Assembly (NCBI GenBank): GCA_002686115.1
Contig: NZAF01000112.1
Coordinates: 1 to 12,628, forward strand
Source: Halobacteriovorax sp.
GTDB taxonomy: Bacteria > Bdellovibrionota > Bacteriovoracia > Bacteriovoracales > Bacteriovoracaceae
Direction: 5' to 3'
DNA length: 12,628 nt
The position numbers and the translations under genes are program-made. The notes beneath the pieces are model-generated. The model made no database searches and was not told the origin of the DNA. It saw only the letters and a list, made by a program, of their open reading frames with translations. Position 1 is the stretch's first letter, and every line of letters starts with the position of its first letter. Below, piece after piece: positions 1-6,618 of the stretch.

Positions 1-51
1 GATATTGCACTTGTGGAAGAATTAGTAGGAAATTTAAAAAATGAAAGTTAA
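1..51 (+). CDS. 3' end of upstream dcw gene (probably murE)
   Basis: An open frame enters the window at base 1 and stops at TAA 49-51. It encodes 16 residues, DIALVEELVGNLKNES. The other two forward frames close before the murF start or at it, so this is the only frame that can be the tail of the preceding gene. It overlaps the murF start by 11 bases, which implies translational coupling. In related dcw clusters the gene before murF is murE (UDP-MurNAc-tripeptide ligase), so murE is the likeliest identity. That rests on gene order only, because 16 residues are too few to recognise a family. Confidence 0.55.
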   Translation, partial: DIALVEELVGNLKNES

Positions 52-1345
52 TGAATTACAAAATGTTGATGGCTTCATAAAGTCTAATCTTAAACTGAGT
101 CCAGAAGTGAATTTAAGGCTTACAATAGATTCGCGTAAGATTGATGGTTTTTCAGCTTTCTTGGCGCTAAAGGGTGAAAGATTTGATGGCCATGATTTTA
201 TTTCTAAGGCAATAGAGCTTGGGGTTACAAATGTTATACTCGACAGAGCAGATGTATATGAAGAAGTTATTAACACTTATCCACAAGTTGCCTTTATTCT
301 TGTTGAAGACTCACTAAAATATTTGCAAGAGTCTTCGAAATATAAAATTGAAAAATTTAAGAGTCGCGGTGGTAAAGTTTTTGCTCTAACAGGCTCAAAT
401 GGAAAAACAACGAATAAGGAAATGATGTCGTTTATTGCAACAAAACTTTTGAGTGGTGGAGTTGCTAGTACTAGGGGAAATTTTAATAATCACATTGGTG
501 TGCCGCTAACAATTCACCAAGAAATCAATAATGAAACTAAGTTTGCAATAATAGAAATGGGGACAAGTTTTCCAGGAGAAATTGAGTTTCTTGCAGAATT
601 AGTTAATCCGCACTTTGGATATATTACAAATATTGGCTTGGCCCATATTGAATTTTTGAAAAGCCAAGAGGGGATTTTTGAAGAGAAGACTGCTCTTTAT
701 CGAAATATAAAAAAGAATAAAGGCAGCTTCTTTGTTAATACATCTGATGAATTTTTAAAGAGATTATCTAATGAACAATATTGTATTGATTGTAAGAACA
801 TGAATGTTGAGCATCAAACAATTCTTGAATCATATAATCTAGAAAACTTAAATATGATGGCTTTCATTGCTTGTGAAATATTTGGGCAAAATGAGAAGGT
901 TTTGAAAATTGCATCTGAGTTTAAGATGCCAAAAATGAATCGTTCAGAATGGATTAAAGTTGGAAGTAAGGAGCTTTTTCTAGACGCTTATAATGCTAAC
1001 CCGAGTTCAATGGAAAAGGCGGTAGTAGAGTTTTCTAAACAGAAGCCTCTTAAAGATTCTATTTATATATTAGGTGACATGAATGAACTTGGTGAATTTG
1101 CTAAGAGTGAGCACAACAGAATTGCAAAACTTCTCAATAGTCTTGGCGTGAAAGATGCAATTTTCATAGGACGCTATGCAGGATTTTATGATGAAGCATT
1201 TGCTGGCACGTCGCATAAGTACGATAGCATGGAGGAATTTAATCAGCATGCCCCTGAAGTGTTAAATTCTTTCAGATATATATTCCTTAAAGCTAGCCGA
1301 TCTTTGCAATTTGAGAAAATTCTAGATATAAAAGATAGGTTATAA
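41..1345 (+). CDS. murF: MurF, UDP-MurNAc-tripeptide:D-Ala-D-Ala ligase
   Basis: This is a cytoplasmic ATP-dependent ligase that adds D-Ala-D-Ala to the UDP-MurNAc-tripeptide, the last soluble step of peptidoglycan precursor synthesis. The 434 residues are close to the usual family length. The N-terminal substrate domain covers about 1-110. The Mur-ligase P-loop TGSNGKTT is at 117-124 with its lysine intact, followed by IEMGTS (171-176) and NIGLAHIE (197-204, with the central-domain histidine H202). K216 in the EEKTALY stretch is a candidate for the carbamylated lysine. The C-terminal domain shows DAYNANPSSM (315-324), LGDMNELG (344-351) and KASRS (417-421), as expected for MurF. The ATG at 41 overlaps the upstream gene and has an AGGA about 10 bases upstream. 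A 71-base gap follows before mraY. It contains only weak promoter-like hexamers (TTGATG at 1374, TATCTA at 1395), which I do not call. Confidence 0.97.
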   Translation: MKVNELQNVDGFIKSNLKLSPEVNLRLTIDSRKIDGFSAFLALKGERFDGHDFISKAIELGVTNVILDRADVYEEVINTYPQVAFILVEDSLKYLQESSKYKIEKFKSRGGKVFALTGSNGKTTNKEMMSFIATKLLSGGVASTRGNFNNHIGVPLTIHQEINNETKFAIIEMGTSFPGEIEFLAELVNPHFGYITNIGLAHIEFLKSQEGIFEEKTALYRNIKKNKGSFFVNTSDEFLKRLSNEQYCIDCKNMNVEHQTILESYNLENLNMMAFIACEIFGQNEKVLKIASEFKMPKMNRSEWIKVGSKELFLDAYNANPSSMEKAVVEFSKQKPLKDSIYILGDMNELGEFAKSEHNRIAKLLNSLGVKDAIFIGRYAGFYDEAFAGTSHKYDSMEEFNQHAPEVLNSFRYIFLKASRSLQFEKILDIKDRL

Positions 1346-1416
1346 ACCCAAGATTTTTAAAGTTTCAACTATTTTGATGCTTTAAACTATGAACTATCTA
1401 AATTAAGGCTGACTTA

Positions 1417-2493
1417 ATGCTTTATCACTATCTATATCCTTTAAGTGATCAGTTTTTTTTATTCAATATCTTTAGATATATAACTTTTAGAACCGTTCTT
1501 GCGTTCTTGCTTGCTACAGTTATTTCAATTATCTGGGGAAAGTTTTTTATTTCTTTTATGCAAAAGAAACAATTTGGGCAAGTTGTTAGAGATGATGGTC
1601 CAGAATCTCACTTAAAAAAAGCAGGAACTCCAACAATGGGTGGAGTGTTCATTATTGGAACACTTGCCTTAACGTTAGCAATTGCTGGGAATTTTAATTC
1701 GGAACCTCTCTTATTGACGATATTTGTCACACTTTCATATTTTGCTTTGGGCTTCATTGACGACTATTCAAAAGTTTCAAAAGGAAATACAAAGGGAGTG
1801 TCGGCTAAAGGAAAACTTCTTTGGCAGTTCGTTACCGGTGGTATTGCTTGTTGGTTAATGGTTAAATGGGGGCTAGTTACTCCGGACTTATATGTTCCTT
1901 TTGTGAAAGGTCCAGTTATTAACATGGGATCAGTATTTATTGTTTTTGCATCAGTCGTCATTGTAGGTTCATCAAATGCTGTAAACTTAACAGATGGCTT
2001 AGATGGTTTGGCCATTGGGCCAATTATAACTTCGGCGGCAACGCTTGGGATAATTTCATACGCATCGGGTCATAGTGAAATTGCATCATACCTCTTTGTG
2101 CCATACATTGAAAATGTTGGTGAGATCGCTGTACTTTGTGCTGCTATAGTAGGTGCCGGTGTGGGCTTTTTGTGGTATAACACATACCCAGCTCAGATAT
2201 TTATGGGTGATGTTGGTTCGCTTTCTTTGGGGGGAGCACTTGGAACCATTGCAGTTTTAACTAAAAATGAGATTCTCTTCGTTATTATCGGTGGAATTTT
2301 TGTTGTTGAAGCTCTTTCAGTCATCATTCAGGTTGCATCTTACAAAACTCGAAAGAAAAGAGTCTTTAAGATGGCGCCAATTCACCATCACTTTGAGTTA
2401 AAGGGATGGCCTGAGCCAAAGGTAATTGTAAGGTTTTGGATTATAAGTATATTTTTAGCAATTTTAGCAATTGCTACGCTTAAGATGAGGTAA
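1417..2493 (+). CDS. mraY: MraY, phospho-MurNAc-pentapeptide transferase
   Basis: This polytopic inner-membrane enzyme transfers phospho-MurNAc-pentapeptide from UDP to undecaprenyl phosphate, forming lipid I. The length of 358 residues is typical. The family signatures are all present. KKAGTPTMGG is at 67-76, and the catalytic aspartate pair lies in GFIDDYSK (D115, D116). NAVNLTDGLDGLA is at 187-199, GFLWYN at 250-255, and FMGDVGSLSLGG at 262-273 (D265). The histidine motif PIHHHFELKGW is at 321-331. Hydrophobic segments alternate throughout, as expected for a roughly ten-helix protein. The ATG at 1417 has a TAAGG element (1404-1408) about 8 bases upstream. murD starts 2 bases after the stop, so the two are cotranscribed. 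Nothing about the active site is unusual, which contrasts with murD next door. Confidence 0.98.
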   Translation: MLYHYLYPLSDQFFLFNIFRYITFRTVLAFLLATVISIIWGKFFISFMQKKQFGQVVRDDGPESHLKKAGTPTMGGVFIIGTLALTLAIAGNFNSEPLLLTIFVTLSYFALGFIDDYSKVSKGNTKGVSAKGKLLWQFVTGGIACWLMVKWGLVTPDLYVPFVKGPVINMGSVFIVFASVVIVGSSNAVNLTDGLDGLAIGPIITSAATLGIISYASGHSEIASYLFVPYIENVGEIAVLCAAIVGAGVGFLWYNTYPAQIFMGDVGSLSLGGALGTIAVLTKNEILFVIIGGIFVVEALSVIIQVASYKTRKKRVFKMAPIHHHFELKGWPEPKVIVRFWIISIFLAILAIATLKMR

Positions 2494-2495
2494 TA

Positions 2496-3878
2496 ATGGA
2501 TAGGTTTAGAGGTAAAAAAGTTCTTATCGTTGGAATTGGTAAGACCGGTTTTAAACTGATTAACTTCTTTAATAGACTTGAATGCGACATTCGAGTAACA
2601 GATATCAAACCAATATTTGATTTAAATAAGCCTGTTAAGAAACTTAAAAAAATTAAGCCAGCAGTTGAGATGACTTTTGGTGAACATAGAGATGAAGACT
2701 TCTTAGAAGCTGATGTTGTTGTTTATTCATCATCAGTTGATCCAGGTCTTCAACAGCTTGAGCTTGCAAGACAAAATGGCGTTCAGGTTTATAGTGAGTT
2801 TGCACTTGGTAATCTTCTGTGTAGAAAGCCAATAATTGCAGTTTGTGGATCTTATGGAAGATCAACAGTTGCACATATGATTGGCTTTACTTTAAGACGT
2901 GATGGAAAGAATGTCTTTGTTGGTGGAACAAGTGATACACCTTTTATTGAATATGCAATGCAACCGAACTTAGATGATATCGACTATGTTATTGTTGAAG
3001 TTTCTGCAGTTCAAATGAGAAGTCTTAAAGATTTTCATCCCAAGATGGTTGTCTTCACAAATATTTCTGAAACGTATCCGGCTGAGCATTTTACTTCAAT
3101 GGGTGATTTCATGGAGACGAAGCTTTCAATCGTGAAAACTCTTACTCCAGGAGATACTCTCATTTGTAACTTTGACAAGCTTGCGAATAATACATTTTTT
3201 AGAAACGCTAATTGCCAGACTTTTTGGTATTCAAGAAAGTCGTTCGTTGCAATGGGCGTAATGGATGAGATTCAAGGTACTCACTTCCATGAAAGAAGAA
3301 TTCATTCAAATATTAATTTTCACTCTGAATATATTGTAAAAAATATGAGAATTATTGGACAAAATAACAGAGAGAATCTTCTTGCTGCAGTAACTGCATG
3401 TAAGGCATTGGATGCAAGTGATGAAGCTATTCAAACTTGTGTTGAAAAATTTCCAGGGATTCCACATCGTCTTGAGTTCCTTATGGAAAAAAATGGAGTT
3501 TGTTTCTATAACGACTCTAAGGCAGAGACAATGCCAAACCTTTGTGAATCTTTAAAGTCGTTTAAGAATAACGTGATTCTTATCGCTGGTGGAAAAGATA
3601 ACGAAGAAATTGAATTTGAACCTTTTAATGATGATGTTATCGATAATACAAGAGTTGTAGTTCTTGTTGGTGAATGTAAAGAGAGAATGAATAGAGCTCT
3701 TCAGGATCACCCTCAGACTTTTATCGTTGGTTCATTTGAAGAATCTGTTCTTTTAGCTTACCAAAAATCAAGAACAGGAGATACAATTCTTCTTTCTCCA
3801 GGGAATCCAGCAACGGACTTCTTTAGAGACTATGAAGAGAGAGGTAACTACTTTAAGAAGTTAGTTTACCAACTGTAG
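2496..3878 (+). CDS. murD: MurD-family ligase with altered catalytic residues
   Basis: By position and overall sequence this is MurD, which adds D-glutamate to UDP-MurNAc-L-alanine. Its 460 residues show the three-domain plan. The Rossmann-like N-terminus has VLIVGIGKTG (9-18), and the central ATPase domain starts near 112. The C-terminal domain has GIPHRLEF (321-328), NDSKA (339-343), IAGGKD (363-368) and YEERG (446-450). Several residues that are nearly invariant in Mur ligases are changed. The P-loop reads CGSYGRST (117-124), with arginine (R122) for the ATP-binding lysine. GGNIG is replaced by GGTSD (143-147). The usual EDH.DR motif reads ETYPAE (192-197), with Y194 where the histidine normally sits. 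E168, the probable carbamylated K209, N294, R325, D340 and K342 are kept. The frame is intact, so this is not simple decay. A GAGG element lies 5 bases before the ATG. It may be a lineage-specific MurD, a poorly active one or a repurposed one. Confidence 0.85.
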   Translation: MDRFRGKKVLIVGIGKTGFKLINFFNRLECDIRVTDIKPIFDLNKPVKKLKKIKPAVEMTFGEHRDEDFLEADVVVYSSSVDPGLQQLELARQNGVQVYSEFALGNLLCRKPIIAVCGSYGRSTVAHMIGFTLRRDGKNVFVGGTSDTPFIEYAMQPNLDDIDYVIVEVSAVQMRSLKDFHPKMVVFTNISETYPAEHFTSMGDFMETKLSIVKTLTPGDTLICNFDKLANNTFFRNANCQTFWYSRKSFVAMGVMDEIQGTHFHERRIHSNINFHSEYIVKNMRIIGQNNRENLLAAVTACKALDASDEAIQTCVEKFPGIPHRLEFLMEKNGVCFYNDSKAETMPNLCESLKSFKNNVILIAGGKDNEEIEFEPFNDDVIDNTRVVVLVGECKERMNRALQDHPQTFIVGSFEESVLLAYQKSRTGDTILLSPGNPATDFFRDYEERGNYFKKLVYQL

Positions 3879-3900
3879 ATTATTCAAAGAATCTTTTATT
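3877..3900 (+). terminator. weak candidate terminator after murD
   Basis: Just past the murD stop, AGATT (3877-3881) can pair with AATCT (3890-3894) around an 8-base loop, and TTTTATTT follows. The shape is that of an intrinsic terminator, but the stem is only 5 bp and mostly A-T, so it would be weak. It lies inside the 3' end of the convergent gene on the other strand. It would mark the end of the upstream murF-mraY-murD unit where the cluster is interrupted. This is a low-confidence call. Confidence 0.22.
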
Positions 3901-4974
3901 TCTAGTATTTTTAATAAAGCCTAAGCCGAAAGGAAGAGACACGTTTAAGCCAAAGGCATAAGCGGGTCCTTTCGTTTGGCCTATTGTTAATCCAAAATTA
4001 TAGACACTCGTTTTATTTTTAAAGTAGTCAAATCTTTCAAGAATCTTCTCATAAAGATTTAGCCTCCAACGAAAGTCCTCACTGCCATTAATAAAGAGGG
4101 AGGCTTCCAAGGTATTCATTTTCTCGTGGGCAAGCATTGTTACAAAACGACCTTTTTGCTCGAGGGGATTAGTGAGACTAATTCCAGCGGCCATAGTGAC
4201 TTGCTCATCACTAGTGTAGTTGTAACTTGCCCCAGCAAGAGTTTGCATTCCTAAAAAATATAAGGGCTTGATCTTATTATTTGCGAAGTATAACTTTTTG
4301 GGCCTAAAAATATAATTTAGACCAGAGTTAAAAAAGTCTCCGCTGTCTATGTCATACATGGGATTAAAATGCCATGCTTTCATTCCGAGATCATCTACAA
4401 GATATCTCATAAATGGATCATAGCTTGCAGCAAAGAAAGCAGCTAAGTCAAAAAAGTAAAGATCGGCGATATGATCATGTGAAGAGATTTCATCACTTGT
4501 CGTTTCAAGAGCTTCATTTCCAAGGTGTGCTATATATGTCGTTAGAAATGCGAATAGCTTAGGAGCAGGGTAGTTATAATGTGAGTAGTATTCAGTAAGC
4601 CAGCGGGTATCATAAGCTCCACCAAGAAAGTGTAGCCCAATATTAGGAAGTACTCTTGAAGATAAGAATTCATCTTTAAAGAATTTGTTGTAGCCACCAT
4701 CTTTCTTAATATTGTTATGAGGGTCTTTTATACGATTCCATACCTCTTTAACTTTCTCAGAGTAGTTATGTTGACTGAACCAGTAAGGATTTTGAATAAC
4801 ATCCATAGTTCCAGTAATTGAGTATGTGATGGGAAGCCAGATAGAATGTTCTTTCTTTGAATAGATTAAGTTGCTATAATCTCTCTGCTCTTTCCCAAAA
4901 ACATAATTACAAACAAAAGTCGTTATGCAAAAGTACATAAGTAAGTTAAAAGTTTTTAATTTTATTATATTCAT
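3880..4974 (-). CDS. secreted envelope protein of unknown function
   Basis: I do not recognise this 364-residue protein. The N-terminus is a plausible signal peptide: a short charged start, a hydrophobic stretch at about 10-26, and a likely cut after VFG (25-27). Residues about 105-185 form a helical block with spaced polar residues: GLHFLGGAYDTRW (113-125), AHLGNEALE (149-157), and HDHIADLYFFD (166-176). The spaced H/E/D pattern loosely recalls small helical envelope families such as DUF2279 or DUF3943, but I cannot claim membership. From about 210 onward, short alternating hydrophobic and glycine-rich stretches suggest beta strands, for example FGLTIG (327-332), YAFGLNVSLPFGLGF (339-353). 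It runs against the dcw genes. Its stop is 1 base from the murD stop (tail-to-tail), and its start overlaps the start of the plus-strand neighbour by 50 bases. No strong Shine-Dalgarno sequence precedes the ATG. Confidence 0.8.
   Translation of the reverse strand: MNIIKLKTFNLLMYFCITTFVCNYVFGKEQRDYSNLIYSKKEHSIWLPITYSITGTMDVIQNPYWFSQHNYSEKVKEVWNRIKDPHNNIKKDGGYNKFFKDEFLSSRVLPNIGLHFLGGAYDTRWLTEYYSHYNYPAPKLFAFLTTYIAHLGNEALETTSDEISSHDHIADLYFFDLAAFFAASYDPFMRYLVDDLGMKAWHFNPMYDIDSGDFFNSGLNYIFRPKKLYFANNKIKPLYFLGMQTLAGASYNYTSDEQVTMAAGISLTNPLEQKGRFVTMLAHEKMNTLEASLFINGSEDFRWRLNLYEKILERFDYFKNKTSVYNFGLTIGQTKGPAYAFGLNVSLPFGLGFIKNTRNKRFFE
4872..4880 (+). promoter_or_regulatory. extended -10 promoter for the beta-barrel gene
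   Basis: TGCTATAAT is an exact match to the extended -10 consensus TGnTATAAT of sigma-70-type promoters. It would start transcription near 4887, giving a leader of about 38 nt before the ATG at 4925. No good -35 hexamer sits at the right distance (CTTTCT at 4851-4856), which extended -10 promoters tolerate. It lies inside the coding sequence of the opposite-strand gene, as it must because the two genes overlap at their starts. Confidence 0.45.
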
Positions 4975-5890
4975 AATTTTATCGCTAGTAAGTCATCGAT
5001 ACGTGTTTGGATTAAGTATCGACCATCCGTACTTTATCCCAAGCTTTAAAGATAGTATATTAACTATTGGAGCAGGCAATGGGCATCGTGAAATAGAGTA
5101 TGAGAATGCTGGCTCTAAGATTGATGATCAAATCTATAAATTTAATGAAAGTCATTTGAACTATGTCGTCTCTCCATGGGATTTTTTGGCACTCGGCTTG
5201 CGTTTAAGTTATGACTTTGACCGAGAATATGAATTAAAGTTTGGAGAGAGTTCAAGCCGCTTTGGTGAAGATCCTGTTCAATCAAGTTCATCTGGATTAC
5301 TTGATCCAGAACTGTTTTTTATATATGAGTTTATTCCATTTAAAGACTCTTGGTCTCAGCAATTAGTAATTGGTGGTAATCCGTTTGATATAAAAGAGAA
5401 GCCTGGTAAAAATTATCGAGGTGGCAATGATGTATTTGTTGAATACCGCTTCAGCAAGAGAAGAGAAGATGGTTATATGTATGGGAAACTTTTTAGTAAC
5501 TACTATGGGAAGAAGCGCACATTTCTACCAGGGGATACAAGAGCTACTAAAGTAGAGTCATTCACAGAAGTTGGTCTTCAGTTAGGATACCTGTTTAAAA
5601 GTTATGAAAAAGTATCTTTTTTATTAGAGGGAGTTTTTGCTTTAAGTTCTGATTACAACATTGAAACACCAGAGCTTACGAGAACTGCAGATAAGGGATT
5701 TATAATTGGTGGTAAAATAGGGGTGAACTACTTCTTGTCATCTAAAACTTATGTTCAAGTTACTTTCGATAAAAGCTCGTATATTTATAACGCTACAAAT
5801 GAGGATCTCGATCAAGATATAGATTATGAATTTGAGAATTATACTTTAAATTTTAATTTTAGTTATTTATTTGGGGAGTTGATTGAATGA
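4925..5890 (+). CDS. probable outer-membrane beta-barrel protein
   Basis: This 321-residue exported protein has a clear signal peptide: a positive N-terminus (QKYISKLK), a hydrophobic core at about 11-23, and probable cleavage after YVFG (26-29). The mature part is rich in short stretches of alternating polar and hydrophobic residues with aromatic girdles, such as NDVFVEYRFS (158-167), MYGKLFSNYYG (174-184) and YTLNFNFSYLF (305-315), separated by acidic loops. This is typical of outer-membrane barrels. No specific family or substrate is recognisable. The ATG at 4925 is the only reasonable start that gives a signal peptide, although no Shine-Dalgarno sequence is visible. Its first 50 bases overlap the start of the minus-strand gene. 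The stop overlaps the PAP2 gene by 4 bases (ATGA), so the two are translationally coupled. A surface channel or adhesin-type role would be speculation. Confidence 0.8.
   Translation: MQKYISKLKVFNFIIFIILSLVSHRYVFGLSIDHPYFIPSFKDSILTIGAGNGHREIEYENAGSKIDDQIYKFNESHLNYVVSPWDFLALGLRLSYDFDREYELKFGESSSRFGEDPVQSSSSGLLDPELFFIYEFIPFKDSWSQQLVIGGNPFDIKEKPGKNYRGGNDVFVEYRFSKRREDGYMYGKLFSNYYGKKRTFLPGDTRATKVESFTEVGLQLGYLFKSYEKVSFLLEGVFALSSDYNIETPELTRTADKGFIIGGKIGVNYFLSSKTYVQVTFDKSSYIYNATNEDLDQDIDYEFENYTLNFNFSYLFGELIE
4931..4974. repeat. imperfect palindrome at overlapping gene starts
   Basis: A dyad centred between 4952 and 4953 pairs 15 of 22 positions across 4931-4974. The inner 20 bases (4943-4962) pair in all but the central and one other position. 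It lies within the 5' ends of both divergent genes, so both messengers carry it close to their start codons. It makes both proteins read KLK-x-FN at mirrored positions. It could be a shared operator, a weak AU hairpin, or the centre of an older inverted duplication. AT richness makes chance pairing more likely, so function is unproven. Confidence 0.45.
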
Positions 5891-6618
5891 AGTACTTAAT
5901 CATATTCCTTTTATTCTTTTCAAACACTTTTTCAGTTGAAGTTCAAAAGGAAGAATTCAGTTTTGGAGAACAAGTTTGGGAAGAATTTAAAACACCCGTT
6001 ACTACTAATGCCCGTTATATTCTATTTGGCTCACTACTAAGTGCAGGTATGGTTTATATTAATAAACAAGGAAGAGAATATAATAAGAGGGAGACATTTG
6101 ATGATGCGAGACCTTTTGGAGATTATGGGTATATTGGAGAAACTCTCGGGTGGGGTTATCTCAATGCTCTTTATATGCTCTCTCATTTAACTTACGGTTA
6201 TATTAACGATGATCAAGAGAGCTACAAAGCTACCGAGCATATGTTTAAAGCATCTACTTATACACTTTTTGCAACGAGTGCTTTAAAGATGTTTGTGAAT
6301 GAAAGAAGACCAGGTTATCCAGAAGATACAGATAGCTTTCCATCTGGACACTCATCGATGTCGTTTGCATTTGCTTCAGTTGTTGCCGCCAGGCATGGCT
6401 GGGCATACGGTTCATTAGCATATGGATTAGCTACATATATTAGTGTTAGTAGAATCAATGATGATTGGCACTACCTTCACGATGTACTTGTTGGTATGGG
6501 GATTGGTGCTAGTTATGGATGGGGTCTGAAGTATGCCTATGATAAAGAACTACCTTACCAATTTGCTGTGATTCCAGCTGATGGTGGAGGAGTTGTTGTG
6601 GCAGGATATTCATTTTGA
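5887..6618 (+). CDS. periplasmic PAP2-family lipid phosphatase
   Basis: This is a PAP2 (type 2 phosphatidic acid phosphatase) superfamily enzyme that hydrolyses phosphate from lipid or pyrophosphate substrates. All three catalytic motifs are present: K-x6-RP (K134 to P142), PSGH (152-155) and SR-x5-H-x3-D (S188, R189, H195, D199). It has an N-terminal signal sequence or anchor at about 1-16 (LIIFLLFFSNTFS), so the catalytic part should face the periplasm. The length is 243 residues. The tail ends in a glycine/valine stretch with a terminal phenylalanine. Strong Shine-Dalgarno GGGGAG (5873-5878) lies 8 bases before the ATG, which overlaps the upstream barrel gene by 4 bases. The last 64 bases overlap the convergent solute-binding gene. 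Undecaprenyl pyrophosphate recycling would fit the peptidoglycan context. Lipid A or phosphatidylglycerophosphate phosphatase activity is equally possible, and the motifs do not distinguish them. Confidence 0.9.
   Translation: MKYLIIFLLFFSNTFSVEVQKEEFSFGEQVWEEFKTPVTTNARYILFGSLLSAGMVYINKQGREYNKRETFDDARPFGDYGYIGETLGWGYLNALYMLSHLTYGYINDDQESYKATEHMFKASTYTLFATSALKMFVNERRPGYPEDTDSFPSGHSSMSFAFASVVAARHGWAYGSLAYGLATYISVSRINDDWHYLHDVLVGMGIGASYGWGLKYAYDKELPYQFAVIPADGGGVVVAGYSF

Noticed and set aside
1346..1416. Possible promoter or small RNA in the murF-mraY gap
   Set aside because: The hexamers TTGATG (1374) and TATCTA (1395) match the consensus poorly, and no stable inverted repeat is visible. The gap is too short and plain to call anything.
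1764..2015. Minus-strand open frame of 83 codons inside mraY
   Set aside because: It is antisense to a highly conserved part of mraY that includes the catalytic motifs, and has no ribosome site or recognisable features. It is a shadow frame.
2653..2874. Minus-strand open frame of 73 codons inside murD
   Set aside because: The product is rich in repetitive H, Q and L residues from antisense reading of murD codons, and there is no start signal. I considered whether it explains the unusual murD P-loop, but it ends about 11 bases after the P-loop codons and does not cover the other changed sites.
2496..3878. murD as a pseudogene
   Set aside because: The 460-codon frame is uninterrupted, has a good ribosome site and keeps C-terminal substrate residues. 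The changes are substitutions at fixed alignment spacing, not frameshifts or stops.
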